The position numbers and the translations under genes were made by a program. Under the pieces are notes generated by a model that saw only the letters and a program-made list of their open reading frames with translations, ran no database searches and had not been told where the DNA came from. Shown in pieces: positions 49,249 to 62,060 of a DNA stretch of 64,000 nucleotides. The stretch comes from Podocnemis expansa. Its lineage: Eukaryota > Chordata > Testudines > Podocnemididae. Where the stretch lies: positions 2,851,406 to 2,915,405 of the forward strand of contig ML681964.1 of the NCBI GenBank assembly GCA_007922195.1, written 5' to 3'. Position 1 is the stretch's first letter. Each line of letters starts with the position of its first letter.

Positions 49249-49437
49249 GTGTTCCTTTGTGAACAAACGATTTCAGACTTGATCACTTTGTTAGGTGCTG
49301 GCCTGCCTTTGGTTCAGGGTCATTTTATAATATCTGAATAATATCATTTACATTTGTAGAGAGTCTTTCATCTTAACCAATATTATACATATGTCACTGG
49401 TGGAAGGTGAGGGTTGCAGGAGCTATCTATCTTTATA

Positions 49438-49855
49438 GGCTATGTCTATCCATTGTGTTGGTTGTATGATCTCCAGCTTGAGGACAGATACTTGCAACAG
49501 CTCTCATCAAGCTACAGCAACATGAGCTAGGGCAAACAGATACCCTGATTTTATATAGTCCCAATATTCTAGGCTTTGCCTTATATTAATGTCTGTTACC
49601 CACCACCCCATCTCAATTGCTCAAACATGCTATCTGATCACTCTAGCATGAGTGCTGGAATGAATTAGTCACCCTTTAGTATGTACCCAGGGTCTCAGGT
49701 GGGCATATACTCAAGACATCTAGCCCAGCCCACTGCTCACTCTTCCACATTTGCAATCTATTTTTAGCATGATAGCTTAATGACAGCTAGTACATCTTCA
49801 TCTCCTCGAGCTGGGGATCAGACCCCGGGTTCAAAGTATAGACTTTGCTTTTCAG
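49438..49855. mobile_element. Harbinger-type MITE, degenerate
   Basis: The left end is ggctatgtctatccattgtg. The interior contains tacccagggtctcaggtggg, ctagcccagcc, ctatttttagcatgatagct and ctcgagctggggatcagac, the order seen in a common turtle/crocodilian MITE. The right end caaagtatagactttg is eroded. No clear target duplication. Confidence 0.6.
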
Positions 49856-49900
49856 CTTTGTACAAAAATTGATTTTATACATGTATTAATATCTATAAAA

Positions 49901-50381
49901 CTGAGCAGCAGTTGGTTATCTCAGTGGCACTTAAATAAACAGAAAAGTTACAAGCAAGAGTCCTGTGGCACTTGTAAAAACTAACAAATTCATTTTTCAC
50001 ATGAGCTTTCATGGGTGAAGTCCTACTCCATCAGATGCCAGAAAGTGTAAACAAAGCTTACAGTGGAAAAAATTTACAGTAAGGGAGGGAAAGCTAACTT
50101 CTGTGATTACATTCCACTGCATCAGGTCAGATTACTTCAGCAAATCAAACAAGTTGTATAGATTCAAACAGTGTGGAACAATATATCAGAAAGTGGTGAG
50201 GTTAAGAGAGGTGAGAATCACTGTTTGTAATGAAAAACAAAGTCATCATCATGTGGCACTTTTAAAGGCTAATGTTTTTAATGAGAAAAATCTGAAAAAT
50301 AAGTACGTTAGTCTTTAAAAGTGACTTGGGACTCCTTGCTTATTTGCTGAACTAGACTAATATGGCTATCCCTTTAAAAAT
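49901..50381 (+). mobile_element. Penelope-like inverted copy with 17-bp target duplication
   Basis: The left arm includes gagtcctgtggcacttgtaa and cacatgagctttcatgggtg; the right arm includes gttagtctttaaaagtgact and ctagactaatatggctatcc. The flanks tattaatatctataaaa (49884-49900) and tactaatatctataaaa (50382-50398) differ at one base in 17, which defines the borders and includes some unrecognised left-end sequence. Confidence 0.75.
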
Positions 50382-52765
50382 TACTAATATCTATAAAAGC
50401 TATTTAAAAAAATAGAATCATTTACTGTTTTGCACCTTTCGTTCCCACACCGCAGGGTCATAGAAAAGCAAGGCTCACAACTGTATGGCCACACATATTT
50501 TTACTATGTGTAACCAAGAAGTAAGCCCTGGGGTTCATGAAAAACAAGCAACAGCTAGCCAATCCAAAACCCACTGAAGCCAGTGGAAACACCTAAAGTC
50601 TAGACTCTTAGGTTACGATTTGAACAAGGAAATTTTAAGAGGACTTCAGTTGTGTTGAAATCTGTTTAAAGGAAGGTTGTGATCTTTCATTTTCCTTCAG
50701 TAACTCAACTTTAAAGCCAATGCCCCAAAAATTATGAAGGGCATTGTTTTATTGGTTGTCTTTGGTTTAAATTGAACTTTAGAATCTCTAGATATTAACA
50801 AAAATACACAAGGAATGTGAGAACCAACTTTGAACCTTTCATGAGGAACAGACTGATTTACAACAAAGAACAACACAATGGAGATTTGGTTTCTTATTTT
50901 ATTGACTCTCAGCCTAGATAAACATTATGCTAAAAGAACATATACTCCAGATCTGAACTGAGTCTGCTTTTATTACTTACTGATCTGAAGCCTCAGTTCA
51001 CTATTGATGAATGATAGTGTGCACAGCATAAAAAACTTGCAACTCATTTTGATACAAAAAGAAACATGGACTTGTAACAAAAAGTAAACTTAAAACCAAA
51101 TTGCTTTAAGAAAATTCTGCCTTTGATTCCATTCAAATCCAAGGAGTCCTATCATCCTCAGCTGGTATTAAGCAGCATGATACCATGACTTGTCTATGCC
51201 AATTTATACCAACTGAGGATATGGCCAAGAACTTTTCTATTTTGTAGTCGGACCAAACTCAACTAAGAAAAATCTTTAACTGTGAATAAAAAAGGCCATC
51301 CATCAAGACCTCAGCCTGATGGCTCTTATAAGACTATGGGCTTGCACAAGGACGAATATACTCAATAAACCTTTTTGCCCTCTCCTGCAAAGTCAGAAAT
51401 TATGTTATTTGGATGAAAATGGTGCTCATGTGTTTTTTACTATTCAATTATTATGGAACAGCAACAAAGTCAGTTCCATCACGGGGTATCAGCAATTTTA
51501 AATGATCTTGTATACTGTAATGTATAATGGAAAACCAGGTACAAATAGTGTTTGATGCTTTTTAGTTCCCCCCTAATGGAAATAAAATGAGATCCTGGTT
51601 ATGGCTGACCTTAGTTGCACTTGCATCCATTTTACTTTTTAGCATTCTCTTTGTTGCTCTTGGGAGAATAAAGCGAATGCAAAGCTCTGATCTGATGATG
51701 CTTCTGAAAACAATAGCTCAATGTTTCTTTTTTTAAAATCTATTTTTCCTATCTTCATATACTAAACTATTGATCACCAAGATATCACTATTATCCCAAA
51801 AGGTGAACCATGTTTAAACTGTCCAGAGGAGAACTGACTAGGAAACATGCAATTACCAAGAATAAATTCTACCTCTCCTAATACAAGACTATTTCATATA
51901 ATAAATTAATTCGCTTTTATAAACAGCAATGTCATCATTACATTTATTCCTTTTGCTGACTACTGCTGCTAGAGTTAATACCATTGTGAAAATAAAACAC
52001 ACTTCAAACATATGTTTTCAATATGAACCACGGGAAACCTGGCAAAGTGTCTTATGTCAATACAATGATTTTTTTCCCACCAGTATAAATGATGATTGCT
52101 GTACATGGACATTTACTTTTGACTAATTAAGGCTGAGTTTTGGCATTCTGCGCTCAGGCTCAAAACATATGTATATCATTAATGTCCTGTAAAGCATATA
52201 CAAATCCAATGTAAAACTGCATGTGCATGTGTGCGGTGGTACAGAGAAGCAAGGCCAGGAAGGGGGTTGCTCTGCTTCATTTCTACCAATTCATTTATTT
52301 GATTTAGCAATGTATGTTTCAACAATACATTTTGTTTATAGATTGTGGGGGAAGGAACATCTGTTGTGTCTTCGTGAAAGGCCAGTGCAATAAAAAACAT
52401 GGACTGAATGTTTCCATTATTTGCAGCTATCCTCATAGCTTGTTAAAAATGTGTGGCAAAATATTCTCATGACAGGAAGGAAGTTTTTGGTCTGGTAAAG
52501 ATGTAATAATGCATGGCCAAAAGGTAATACAGAGACCTCTGCATCAGTGCCATGGCTATATGTTGTTATGTTCATACCATACACACATCAAGTGGTTTCA
52601 TAAAACCATAAATTCTTTAGCTAGAAGGCTGCAATATACCATCACTTTGTTTCTTAAACTTCTGAATTATGACACCAGAAACAGAGGGAGGAAAAACAAA
52701 CTGTTCCCTCAAGTAGGAAAATGCAACTCAGCCCACCTTCCTTTAAGCTGGTTCTTACTAGGCTT

Positions 52766-53014
52766 AGGCTATATCCCTATCACATTCCATGTTGGTAAAA
52801 CGTATATTGCTTGGAGATGTGAATATTCCACCCACCTGAGTGACATAAATTACATCAACATAAGCCTTGTGTGCACAGCACAATGCTGGAGGGAAAGCAT
52901 CTCCCACCAACAAAGCTTCTGCTACTAACTGGGGTGTTATTATTTTACACTGACACAAGAGCTCGTTCCTTCACCAGATGCACTGCAGTGGTGCTGTACA
53001 TATCGACACGGCCT
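52766..53014. mobile_element. Harbinger-type MITE, degenerate
   Basis: The segments aggctatatccctatcac, gttggtaaaacgtatat, gagtgacataaattacatca and ggaaagcatctcccaccaac keep the order of a well-known turtle/crocodilian MITE. The right end gtacatatcgacacggcct, reverse-complemented, resembles the left end. Confidence 0.55.
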
Positions 53015-54407
53015 GACTGATTGCACACCTGCCTACCCGTGGTCTTCTCCTGTGTGCAGGACTAGGAAACCCCTTTCTAGCTTGGAATGCCAACATAGTC
53101 ACCAATATACCACATAGCTGTACATTCCCAAAGGTAGTGATTTGAAATTTTTCAGCAAAAAACAAGGCTGCTTTTCCGGCGAACACTTCTGTGAAAAATT
53201 CATCCCATTTCTTGACTAGCTACAGACCAACCAAAAGCATTTCAAATTGTTTTGATGAACACAAAGTCAAAACTTTTCGTAACACTTTTAAATATCCCAA
53301 TTTTTAAAATCAGCTCAATCTAATACCCTATTTTCCAGTGTACAAGATAAAACATGCTATTTTACATGCATAAGACACTCTTCATGTAGCTAAAAGAGCA
53401 GAGGTTTGTAGTAAGTGAGAGAGGAAAGGTTGAAGAGGGGATTATTTTCATTGTCACCACCGTTCATTTCATTTAATTCCTCCAGATTCCCAGAAAGATT
53501 CAATGCATGTGGTCCTGTAATAGGACACTAGGTACTAACCCACATGGCAGTTTTTCTTTACACACTAGAATGTAGAAATACCTTAAAAAGTGTATTTGAC
53601 TCTGACTGGGTTAGGAATGTGATCTGGAATAGGTTACACAACACAAACCATTTATCAGAGTTTTGACAGATTGAATCATAAAGATGAGGGATTTATTTCA
53701 CCATAGGACAAAATAGCCAAGGCTTCTAAAAATTGCAGACAGTTTTGTTTCACAAAACTTCACTATGGGCCAAATCATCTCCTACCATAAACAAAACCCA
53801 AGGAAGTGAGAGTACTTCAAAAATTTCACAAAGCTTCAGGCATTGAAACAGCTTCCCATTTGCTCTCTCGCAAGAGGAATTAATAGTAGCACAGAATATA
53901 GACAGCACCTTGTGGAGAGTGCCCCTTCACCCCCCATGGGTACACAGGAAATCCCACCAACAACTCTAGTATACCAGAAGCCTCTCCATACGCGTCTAAG
54001 CTCCACTGCAGAGGGCAAGCAAATGCTGCTATTTGTGTATGTTGCAAGGTTGTAGAGGTTGAAAAGAGTTGCACAGGGAGGGCAATCCCTGCAGACTCCA
54101 GGAGGCTATAACACCAGGTCTCCTATTGAGATGGTATCATTTCACACTGGCCATAGTAAAGGTTCTGCCTTTGAAAGAGTCCATAGTTTCTAGCAAATAA
54201 ACTCATGTTATGGTGTCATTGCACATTTTCACATAAATCAGCTATGTATGATGATATTTACTGAAAAAACTGCTATGAAGTAACATTATTAGTCTTCCAA
54301 TGCAAGTGCTGTCTTTACTCATAACTCTTAGGCCCTTCCGAACTGTGATGCTGATAGTAAATATTAAACACAGCGTGCCACAACACAGCATTCCACATGA
54401 TCCTAAC

Positions 54408-54535
54408 CTGAAAGCTTTTATTATCATCCAGGTCCATGAACTGGAACACTAACTGAGCTATAGTAAACACATCAGAGAATTTCAAGTGCAGTGTTCTCAC
54501 TTGGAAAACAAGGTCACCATATAAAATCTCCTTTT
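54408..54535 (-). other. Exon-like open block with AG and GT borders, unrecognised
   Basis: The minus strand has TGTAG just before the block (AG acceptor-like) and CAG|gttagg after it. The block is 128 nt and open in one frame, which also stays open past both borders. It encodes KEILYGDLVFQVRTLHLKF and then SDVFTIAQLVFQFMDLDD. I do not recognise the peptide, the acceptor has a weak pyrimidine tract, and open blocks of this size occur by chance in 64 kb. Confidence 0.15.
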
Positions 54536-55851
54536 CTACACAGAATATGGGTCTCAGGGGTTTGTCTGTCTGAAAACCATGCGACAGTCTGCTATGCTGT
54601 GGACTCAAGATCTAGAGAAGCAAATCCTGCTCAGTTGTAATGGAAATTTAAATTTGTTGTTGCATTTGTCCCAAGCTTGGAAAAGTTCAATCAATCTTAT
54701 TTTCTTCTACTATACTGTTGACAATCTAGAGAAGAGACAGAGGAAAGGAAACATAAAAGTAAATCCTGAAGGATGAGGAAAAAGAACAGGAATCAGGCAG
54801 TGAAGGGCAGCACAAATGGGGAGTGAATGGGGAAGGGGGAAAAGGTACCGATATAGGGAAAGAAATCATGTTAAAGCAATGAAGGAAAAAGTAGGAAGCG
54901 AAGGCAGAGCAATACTCCTGTGTTGCTCTTGAAAAAATATAAAAGCTTCAAGTGAAAGCATATGCCCCAGATGTCTTTAGCTATTTCCACAGAAGACAAA
55001 GGGGGCCTTCATGACTATAAAGACTTCTACAGTGAGAGATTCTAACTGAATGAGTAAACGTACGAGTGAAATGTCACTGCCTGTGGCAAATTCTTTCAAG
55101 AATGACAAAAAGCTCATAGAAACTCTGCAGTCAAAGCTGAAGGCTACCTGATGTATTATGTTACCACAGACATGTTAAGGCTTCCGGTTGCTATCAAGGT
55201 GAGGCTGTGTGTGGAATCAAACCAAGAAAAAGACAGAAGATTGTGGAGTATGAAAACAACATTCCCTTGCGTTGAAGATCAGGTTTCAAAACTCATCTCA
55301 TAAATATGCTCGCAATTCAACACATTTTTGCACAGTGAGATCATGATATGAGTGATATCAATAGAAATGGCTATGAGGGAGACTGGAAAGGCAGGCTCTT
55401 GGTTTTAAATATGTTGTGAGAAATGCAGAATCTGTGCATTAAAAACATGACCATTTTTAAAGGCTTAAATCCCCATTTCTTTTGAGCTCTTTCTTTTGAT
55501 TACACTGGCTCTGGCACTGCTTTTACTCCCATACTGTAACACACTTACTGTATGTGTAGGTCTATTCAAATATGAGCAACATTATTGGATTTGGGCCCAA
55601 TTGAACAGTATAGCAGCAATTTTCTTAGAGAAAATTCCTGCATGAATCAGATAGCAGAGAGTGACATGAGTGACAATATTCTGCTGCCAGTGACAGTGCA
55701 CTGAGCCTATAACCTGATATCAATCAGTTTAATCATATTTCATTGTAAGCAAAATCACTTTTTCAGATGGCTATCAATAGTGATGCTAATCTTGCCCTGA
55801 GTTTGTTTGTTTCTTACTTTCGGCTTTATTGCTTACAATCTAGTATTTCCG

Positions 55852-55883
<32 letters not shown>

Positions 55884-55886
55884 GAG
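55852..55886 (+). repeat. (CAGA)n tetranucleotide microsatellite
   Basis: About eight perfect AGAC units, then agagaggg. Confidence 0.95.
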
Positions 55887-56567
55887 GGATCCACTCTATC
55901 TTGCTCATGAAATTAAAAGCAATGTAGTAGACTGGGAATTATAGAGCTACATCTTTGACCACAATGATGAATATAACTGAAACAAATTCAGTGGAGACTT
56001 GTTTTTGTCCTGCCTCAACAAAACCAGGGCAACAGTGTTATTATAGAAATTCACAGCTTCATTAGAAACTAATTGACACTGGAGATGAAAATATCCTCTT
56101 CTTTCTAGAGTGTGCTCTGGTCCAGATCTAGATTTGTACAGAAAAGCCTACAGGCCTGTAAGTCTGTAGTTTCTGATGCTCAATTACTGCAGAAAAGGAA
56201 CACAAACTTTCTCAGGCTTAAGAGTATAAAATGCATAACAGGGGTCATTAAAGTATGGTGAATGAAACCGCCAATACTGTATGGATTTTTAAAACCCAAC
56301 ACTCAAAATATACTAGCTATGGACCACAATTTTAAAAAATGTCCAAATTCATGCACCTTCAAATATTGGTATTGTTGCAAGTCAGCATTAAAATTACACT
56401 ATTGCGTTAACACGGCTACAACAGTGAGATACTGACCCGCCTTACAAGCGTTCATTATATGTTCAAAACGTAGTACACTTGACAGTTCTCTTAAGCAAAG
56501 AAATAACAGAAAGCTAGTTTTTATTCAGCCTCAGGATTCCATTTGGTAAGAGGAGCGGTGACATTCA

Positions 56568-56695
56568 TCTGAGGAAGTGGGATCTTCTCCCACAAAAACT
56601 CATGCAAAAAAATTAATCTGTTAGTCTTAAAGTGCCACACAACTCCATGTTGTTTTTTTACTGGACTAGACTAGCAGGGCTATCCCTTTTGAAAT
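56568..56695 (+). mobile_element. Penelope-like 3' tail with 9-bp target duplication
   Basis: It begins tctgaggaagtgggatctt, contains ctgttagtcttaaagtgcca and ends actagcagggctatccctt. The flanks are tgacattca at 56559-56567 and 56696-56704. Confidence 0.82.
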
Positions 56696-56761
56696 TGACA
56701 TTCAAGATGTCCCCAGAATAACCAGATGTTGCTTCAAAAATGCAAAAATAAATTAGTTAAA

Positions 56762-56899
56762 ATATTAGAGTGACAAGGTGGGTGAGATAATATCTTCAAC
56801 TTCAGTTGGTGAGAGAGAGTTGGTTTAATAAAAGATATTACCCACATTGTCTCTCTAATATCCTGGGATCGACATGGCTATAACAACACTGCAAACATC
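56762..56899. mobile_element. Second-family Penelope tail, inverted pair
   Basis: The left half gacaaggtgggtgagataat and right half taaaagatattacccacatt, then tgtctctctaatatcctggg are inverted copies of the arm seen at 9866-10912. The right end matches the family tail 'cctgggaccgacatggctac'. Confidence 0.7.
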
Positions 56900-56925
56900 T
56901 ATATTTAAGGTCTGGTGAGACAATA

Positions 56926-57022
56926 CCCTGGCTGGGATGATTTAGTGAGAGTGGTCCTGCTTTTAGCAGGAGGTTGGACTAGATGACCTCATGAGGATCC
57001 TTCCAACCCTATGATTCTATAA
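56926..57022 (+). mobile_element. CR1 3' end fragment
   Basis: ccctggctgggatgatttag, gagtggtcctgcttttagca, ggttggactagatgacctca and ttccaaccctatgattctat are the standard CR1 3' end with its attctatga-type terminal repeat. Confidence 0.9.
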
Positions 57023-57498
57023 TTAAATAGTGCCATTTGAACTACCATCATTAGGGTTTTGGAACACACCACCATTGGGTGGTTTTAACCTTGGCCTGAA
57101 AATAGAACTGTGGATCTAAAAAGCAGGAGTGTCTGAGTGACCCACTGAAAAGAACCAGCTTTTCTCTTAACCCTTTCTGCAGCCATTAGAGGGGCACAAA
57201 GCCACACTGCGTAAGTAATGGGATTTACCAAATTTGAGCAGTTCACACCCTGAATTTATCTTTCGGCAGAGCCAGAAAGGCTCTACATCTTTTTACTCTT
57301 GAAGACCTTCACTACAACAGTAGGGGGCAAAAATGTCTGTAATGAAAAAGTAGGATTCACAGCATCTGAAGGGCTGGTATGACTTAATGGCCAAAACTAG
57401 TTCAACCTGGCTTGATTTTTGGCATTGATTGTATACTGCTCGCATAACAGATAAAACGAAAGCAATCGTCACTTATGGCACTGTTCTGTAACTCTTAG

Positions 57499-57779
57499 CC
57501 CTAGTCTATACTTACAGGGCTTTTTGGCAGCAGTTGGCGGCTGATACACCAGGCACGTAAAATACCTTGCATATCTGCCAATAACTTACTAAGCCACTGC
57601 TACATACTAGGATTAGCCAACCGTGAATGCCTTGCTGTTGACACAGCAATTCCAGGTCTGGAGCTGAAGTTGCTATCGTGACATCCAGAGCGATTCCATG
57701 AATTTATACTCTGCTGAATCGCACCTGGAAGATTGCGCTGACCATGGTGATTTTGCCACCGTCAGTATAGACATACCAT
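57499..57779. mobile_element. Probable Harbinger-type MITE, degenerate
   Basis: The left end ccctagtctatacttacagg and the right end, reverse-complemented tggtatgtctatactgacgg, share tctatact. The borders are approximate and no target duplication is clear. Confidence 0.5.
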
Positions 57780-58009
57780 GATTCATGATTATTTTTCAAG
57801 AGCGTATTCCCATGCTAATAGAACTATTCAAATATGTTACACAGCATAAATAGGAGTTGCAGGATTAGATGCTTACTAGGGTTATGATTATGTTTAGTTC
57901 CTACATATCAGATCTTGTGATACCATATTCCCCCCAAGACCATGTGTCAGCCAACTTTTTTCTTACAGTGCTCAGCACTGTGCTATCTATGCATTAGATA
58001 CATTAATTT

Positions 58010-58140
58010 ATCATCACAATGGGAGGCAGTGAAATATTATGCTCATTCTTCAGATAGGGAAACTGAGGAATAGAGCGATCAAATGACTTGACCAAAATCA
58101 ACCACGTTGTGTGTTCCAAACTCAGGAATTGAAGCCAAAT
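58010..58140 (+). mobile_element. MIR SINE fragment
   Basis: gatagggaaactgaggaat, agagcgatcaaatgacttg, accaaaatcaaccacg and aattgaagccaaat follow the MIR core order '...gaaactgaggcacagagaggttaagtgacttgcccaaggtcaca...'. Confidence 0.75.
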
Positions 58141-58452
58141 ATCCTCTGTGATATAGAGATATAGAAGACCAACCTTCTTTAGGATTCTAGCCTTGCTATT
58201 TTACTCAGTTCATTCTCATACTCATTTTTTGTTCCACACTGTTTACCTTTCACCTGACCAGTTTACCACATAACCATCTCATCAAAATATCTCACAAAAA
58301 CACACGTTCTTCCATGATGCCCAGAAAAAGTGCATTTGTAATGATCCTTGGGAGTGAACATGCACACACATACTGTATTATACTTTTTTTCAAAGAGGAA
58401 ACTTCCCAATTTTTCTGTCTTTTACCTGTCTCTAACTCAAACTTGAAAACCA

Positions 58453-58490
58453 CAATGAAGGGAAGGAAAGGACAGGAAAGGAAAGGAAGC
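58453..58490 (+). repeat. (GGAAA)n purine-rich simple repeat
   Basis: Imperfect pentamer run including aaggacaggaaaggaaagga. Confidence 0.8.
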
Positions 58491-59004
58491 TTCCCTGGGC
58501 TTTGCAACAGGCAGTTAGAGAGTAAGCTTTTGTGGTTCGGGATTCTGGTGGACAGAAAGGTTATCATTTTCTATTATACTACACAGATCATATGCACATC
58601 GATTGTCTAAATTTTCTGATTGGATCAGCATCACTCGAAGTCTGCTTTCTGGTATACATATTCATGCATCAAAAATTTGAAATTTGTTTTCCAAAAAATA
58701 TTCTACACTATTCACTTATTTGCTGCTTGAGAGAGCTCGCGGCATGTAAAGAATAAGGATTGTTTTACCACCCTTCTCCTCCCAGTAAGTGAACTGAAAG
58801 CTATCATTTTAAAGATGGGATAGGATATCTTATTTAGGGGGTTAAGTTTTCAAACTTACTTCCCTAAAATGGGACATCAGTGGAAGCTGGCACTACTTAG
58901 CATTTTTTAAAAACGAAGTCAATTCTATTTGGATGCCTTAATTATGGATATAGAAGTCTATCTTTTGTCATTATATTCTCTCTGCCATGACTTTTGACTC
59001 CAAG

Positions 59005-59232
59005 TCTTGGTCTATATTGCTGTGTTGGTTTCACACAAGACACACTAATTAAAATATCTCACATCAAGATACTTATATGTCTGTGCAGCATGGCATCTTC
59101 ATGATGCTACCTCAATGAGAGAGCATCTCCTGTCCGTGCTAGCTTCTTTGGAGGTGGACTAATTCAGTTGATGGGCGAGAGCTCAATGCCATTGCACTGA
59201 TGCCTACTGCGGCAGCAATGTAGACATGCCAC
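59005..59232. mobile_element. Probable Harbinger-type MITE, degenerate
   Basis: The left end tcttggtctatattgctgtg pairs with the right end, reverse-complemented gtggcatgtctacattgctg. Inside, ctcaatgagagagcatctcc and ggcgagagctcaatgcc suggest a relative of 52766-53014. Confidence 0.5.
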
Positions 59233-59733
59233 GAGTTAGACCCTGACTATTACGTATACACATATATTTTAAAGCAAATTTTGCCCATCTGTGAACATCA
59301 GTGGAAAAGAGACTGACCAAACTCAGAATACTTTCACTTCTCAAACATACATGAAAATGCTGTGAAATGTTCACACATTACATGTATTTATTTACATGGT
59401 TTGTCAAGTTACAAATCAGTTGACAATCATCTAATAAATAAAATCTTCATCCTTTGCATTATTGTGATATACAGAAGAGGAAAGTTTGGTAGAATTTTGT
59501 GGACATATTTGGGTGAGAGAGAGAAAGTAAATTAAAGAGGTGCTATGTAAAGAAAGAAAAAGGCAAAATTCCAAAATCTCATTGATACCTGTCATGGATG
59601 GCCCATAAAGTGGCATACGAATTCCATGTAATAAACTCCGCATATAAAGTATTTACAGTCCTTGGAACAAAGAGCTCTAGTAAGTCTAAAGTACATTCAT
59701 TAAGGGATTGTCAAGTGTTTTGGATGAACACTT

Positions 59734-59866
59734 GGGCCTAATTCCATCTACTGACCACTGAATAGGGAATTAAGCAGCAAAGTTCAGTTCCTCAGTGTAT
59801 AATGGTGTCACACTATTAAAATCTGTGGAGCTATGCCAATTCACACCTGTGGAGAGCCTGGCCCTC
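59734..59866. repeat. Palindromic interspersed repeat relic
   Basis: gggcctaattccatctactg, ggagctatgccaattcacac and gagagcctggccctc resemble the repeat built on 'gagctatgccgatttacaccagctgag'. Confidence 0.4.
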
Positions 59867-61753
59867 AAATTTGCCTGTGTATCTTCTTTGTGAAATGAAA
59901 ATTGTTTGTATCGTTACTTGTAAATGCAGGGAAACCCCAATATTTTGACAGTCAGCTCTAAAGAAAAGAAGTTGAAATTTTAAAATTAAACAGTCAATTT
60001 CCTTTTTGACATATTCCTAGCTTGCACATCCAAGAACACATAATGCATTTTAAAATCAAGCAACCTCTTGTATTACTTTGCTGATCAGGGTTTCTCCCCA
60101 ACCCCTCAATCAAAAGCTTCCACTGAGTGAGATTCTCCTGTAAGTGGTATCTAAAGACATCTCTAGTCTGCTTTTCAACTTTTTGTCTTCTAAAACCTGA
60201 GTTTTTGAAGGTGTGGCTGTGAGTAGAAGGGATAAAATAAGGCGGAAGGAGTGATCTTCCAGCAATGATATATGTAGGATAGGATCACAGCTTATTCAGA
60301 TATCCTTTCCAGTATAGCCTAAAGAAATAACCTGACAAGCAAACAGAATTTGTTTAAATTTAAACAAAAAGGATAAAAGAAAAGACTTTAAGAAATAGCT
60401 GCTAAAAACCCTGTTGTTGACTTCCCTCCTTCAATTCCCCTGACAAAAGTAATGAGTGAGACGACAGGAAACCTGATATTAATTCTGCAAGTTCTAACTA
60501 GATGTGCAGGAGATCTAAGCACGAGGAATGGAGCTGGAATGCAGAGCAAATAGGCAATTATTCCAAGCAGAAGAATTCTATGCCTGATGATGACTTGCCC
60601 CTCTCCACTCTCTGGCATCGGTTCTACAGAGACTGTAATTTCGTATATTGATGCCTAGATTCAATCTTAATGCCTGATATTGAGTGATGGGAAGCTGTAG
60701 GGATTCTTATGAGAATCCTTGTTAATGGGTTTAACTCAACTGGTGTGCCTGCCTGGGATATTTCATAAATATGCAACCTATACTACGTGTTCAGAATAAC
60801 TACCAAGAATCTTGCAGGGTGCCCATTCTAACAACACTATTTGTTCTTTTGTCACCTTTTGTTCTAAATCTTTAGCCATTCATCTATGATCTAAAAACAA
60901 AAAAAAAAAAATGCCACTAAGATCACACATACACTTGCACACAGAGCTTTGGAGATAGAGAGAGAGTGCTGATGTAAGTCTGTTGGCACGCTAATCAGAG
61001 GTGCTGTTGGGATGAACTGTGATACACTAGCATACGGCAGTAAGTTCTTATGCACAGAGGTGGGACTGGGGGACTGAGGTTGTATTACAATGACCAGAGT
61101 TCTCACAATTAGCAACTTGCATGAAAAATTCACTCCTTTCACTCTATGGACTCAGTGGGTATTCTGGACTAGAGCAGATTGCTACTAGAAAGAAATTCCT
61201 CAGTCAGAAAGAAAAACAAACACCCCTGAGAGCAAATTTTTCTCTGAGAAGGCAAAATTTTCCCACTTATGTTGAGCTTTACTAAAGGCTTTAAAAATAC
61301 ACAAGATCTCCTTTTTCCACAATTCATCTTTTGCCCCTTGGCTACACTTTCTTTCAAATTTAACATCTGCTCTCTTTTTTAGTTGATGACATGTAGATTT
61401 ATTTGTCCTTATGTCTTGCCTGGAGTGGTGCTGTTTCTATGGGGTTTGACCTATCTGAACATAGTATCACTTGGGATAAACTGTTTTTGTTTAACTGGAC
61501 TCTGGTGAAAAGGATTTCAGCAATCTACTTGCAGAAACAACCTAACTACTTGCCCTGTTACCCTTTGGCTTGTAGGAAATTGGAATGGGCAAGGGATGTA
61601 GGCCTCATGCTGGGAAAGAATATTCCAAATTAATGCTTTTTCCAACATCCTGACTATGGAAACCCTGACCGGCTTCTAACTATTGATTTAAGTATGACTT
61701 AAGCCACACACCTGACCTCTTACCTTGCTGGTACTCCTATAGTCTTCCCTGAT

Positions 61754-62031
61754 TAGAGCCCTGCACGGATACAAATATGTGGATCCGTATCTGACCTGCA
61801 TCCGCAAGAAATGGCCCATGGATATCTGTATTGTATCCATGGATACAGATATAATGTGGATATCTGCGGATATCTGCATATTTGCAGGTCTCTAGCTCTA
61901 TGCAGATACAAATACGTGGTTCCATATCCGATCTGCATCCGCAAGAAATGGCCTGTGGATATCCATGTTGTATCCGCGGATGCAGATATAATGCAGATAT
62001 CTGTGGATATCCGCGGATTTGCAGGGCTCTA
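61754..62031. mobile_element. Well-preserved hAT MITE (tagagccctgca ends) with perfect 8-bp duplication
   Basis: Both ends are tagagccctgca (12 bp, perfect inverted repeat). The flanks are tccctgat at 61746-61753 and 62032-62039. The 278-bp interior is an imperfect palindrome built from ggatatcc-like and gatacaaat stretches, with a repeated ctgcatccgcaagaaatggc block at 61796-61815 and 61933-61952. It has no coding capacity. The perfect ends and duplication suggest a younger age than most elements here. Confidence 0.92.
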
Positions 62032-62060
62032 TCCCTGATCACTCTCATAGTTTCACTTTA

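Noticed and set aside
55852..55886. CRISPR-like or regulatory array
   Set aside because: It is a plain CAGA microsatellite in a vertebrate intron with no spacers.
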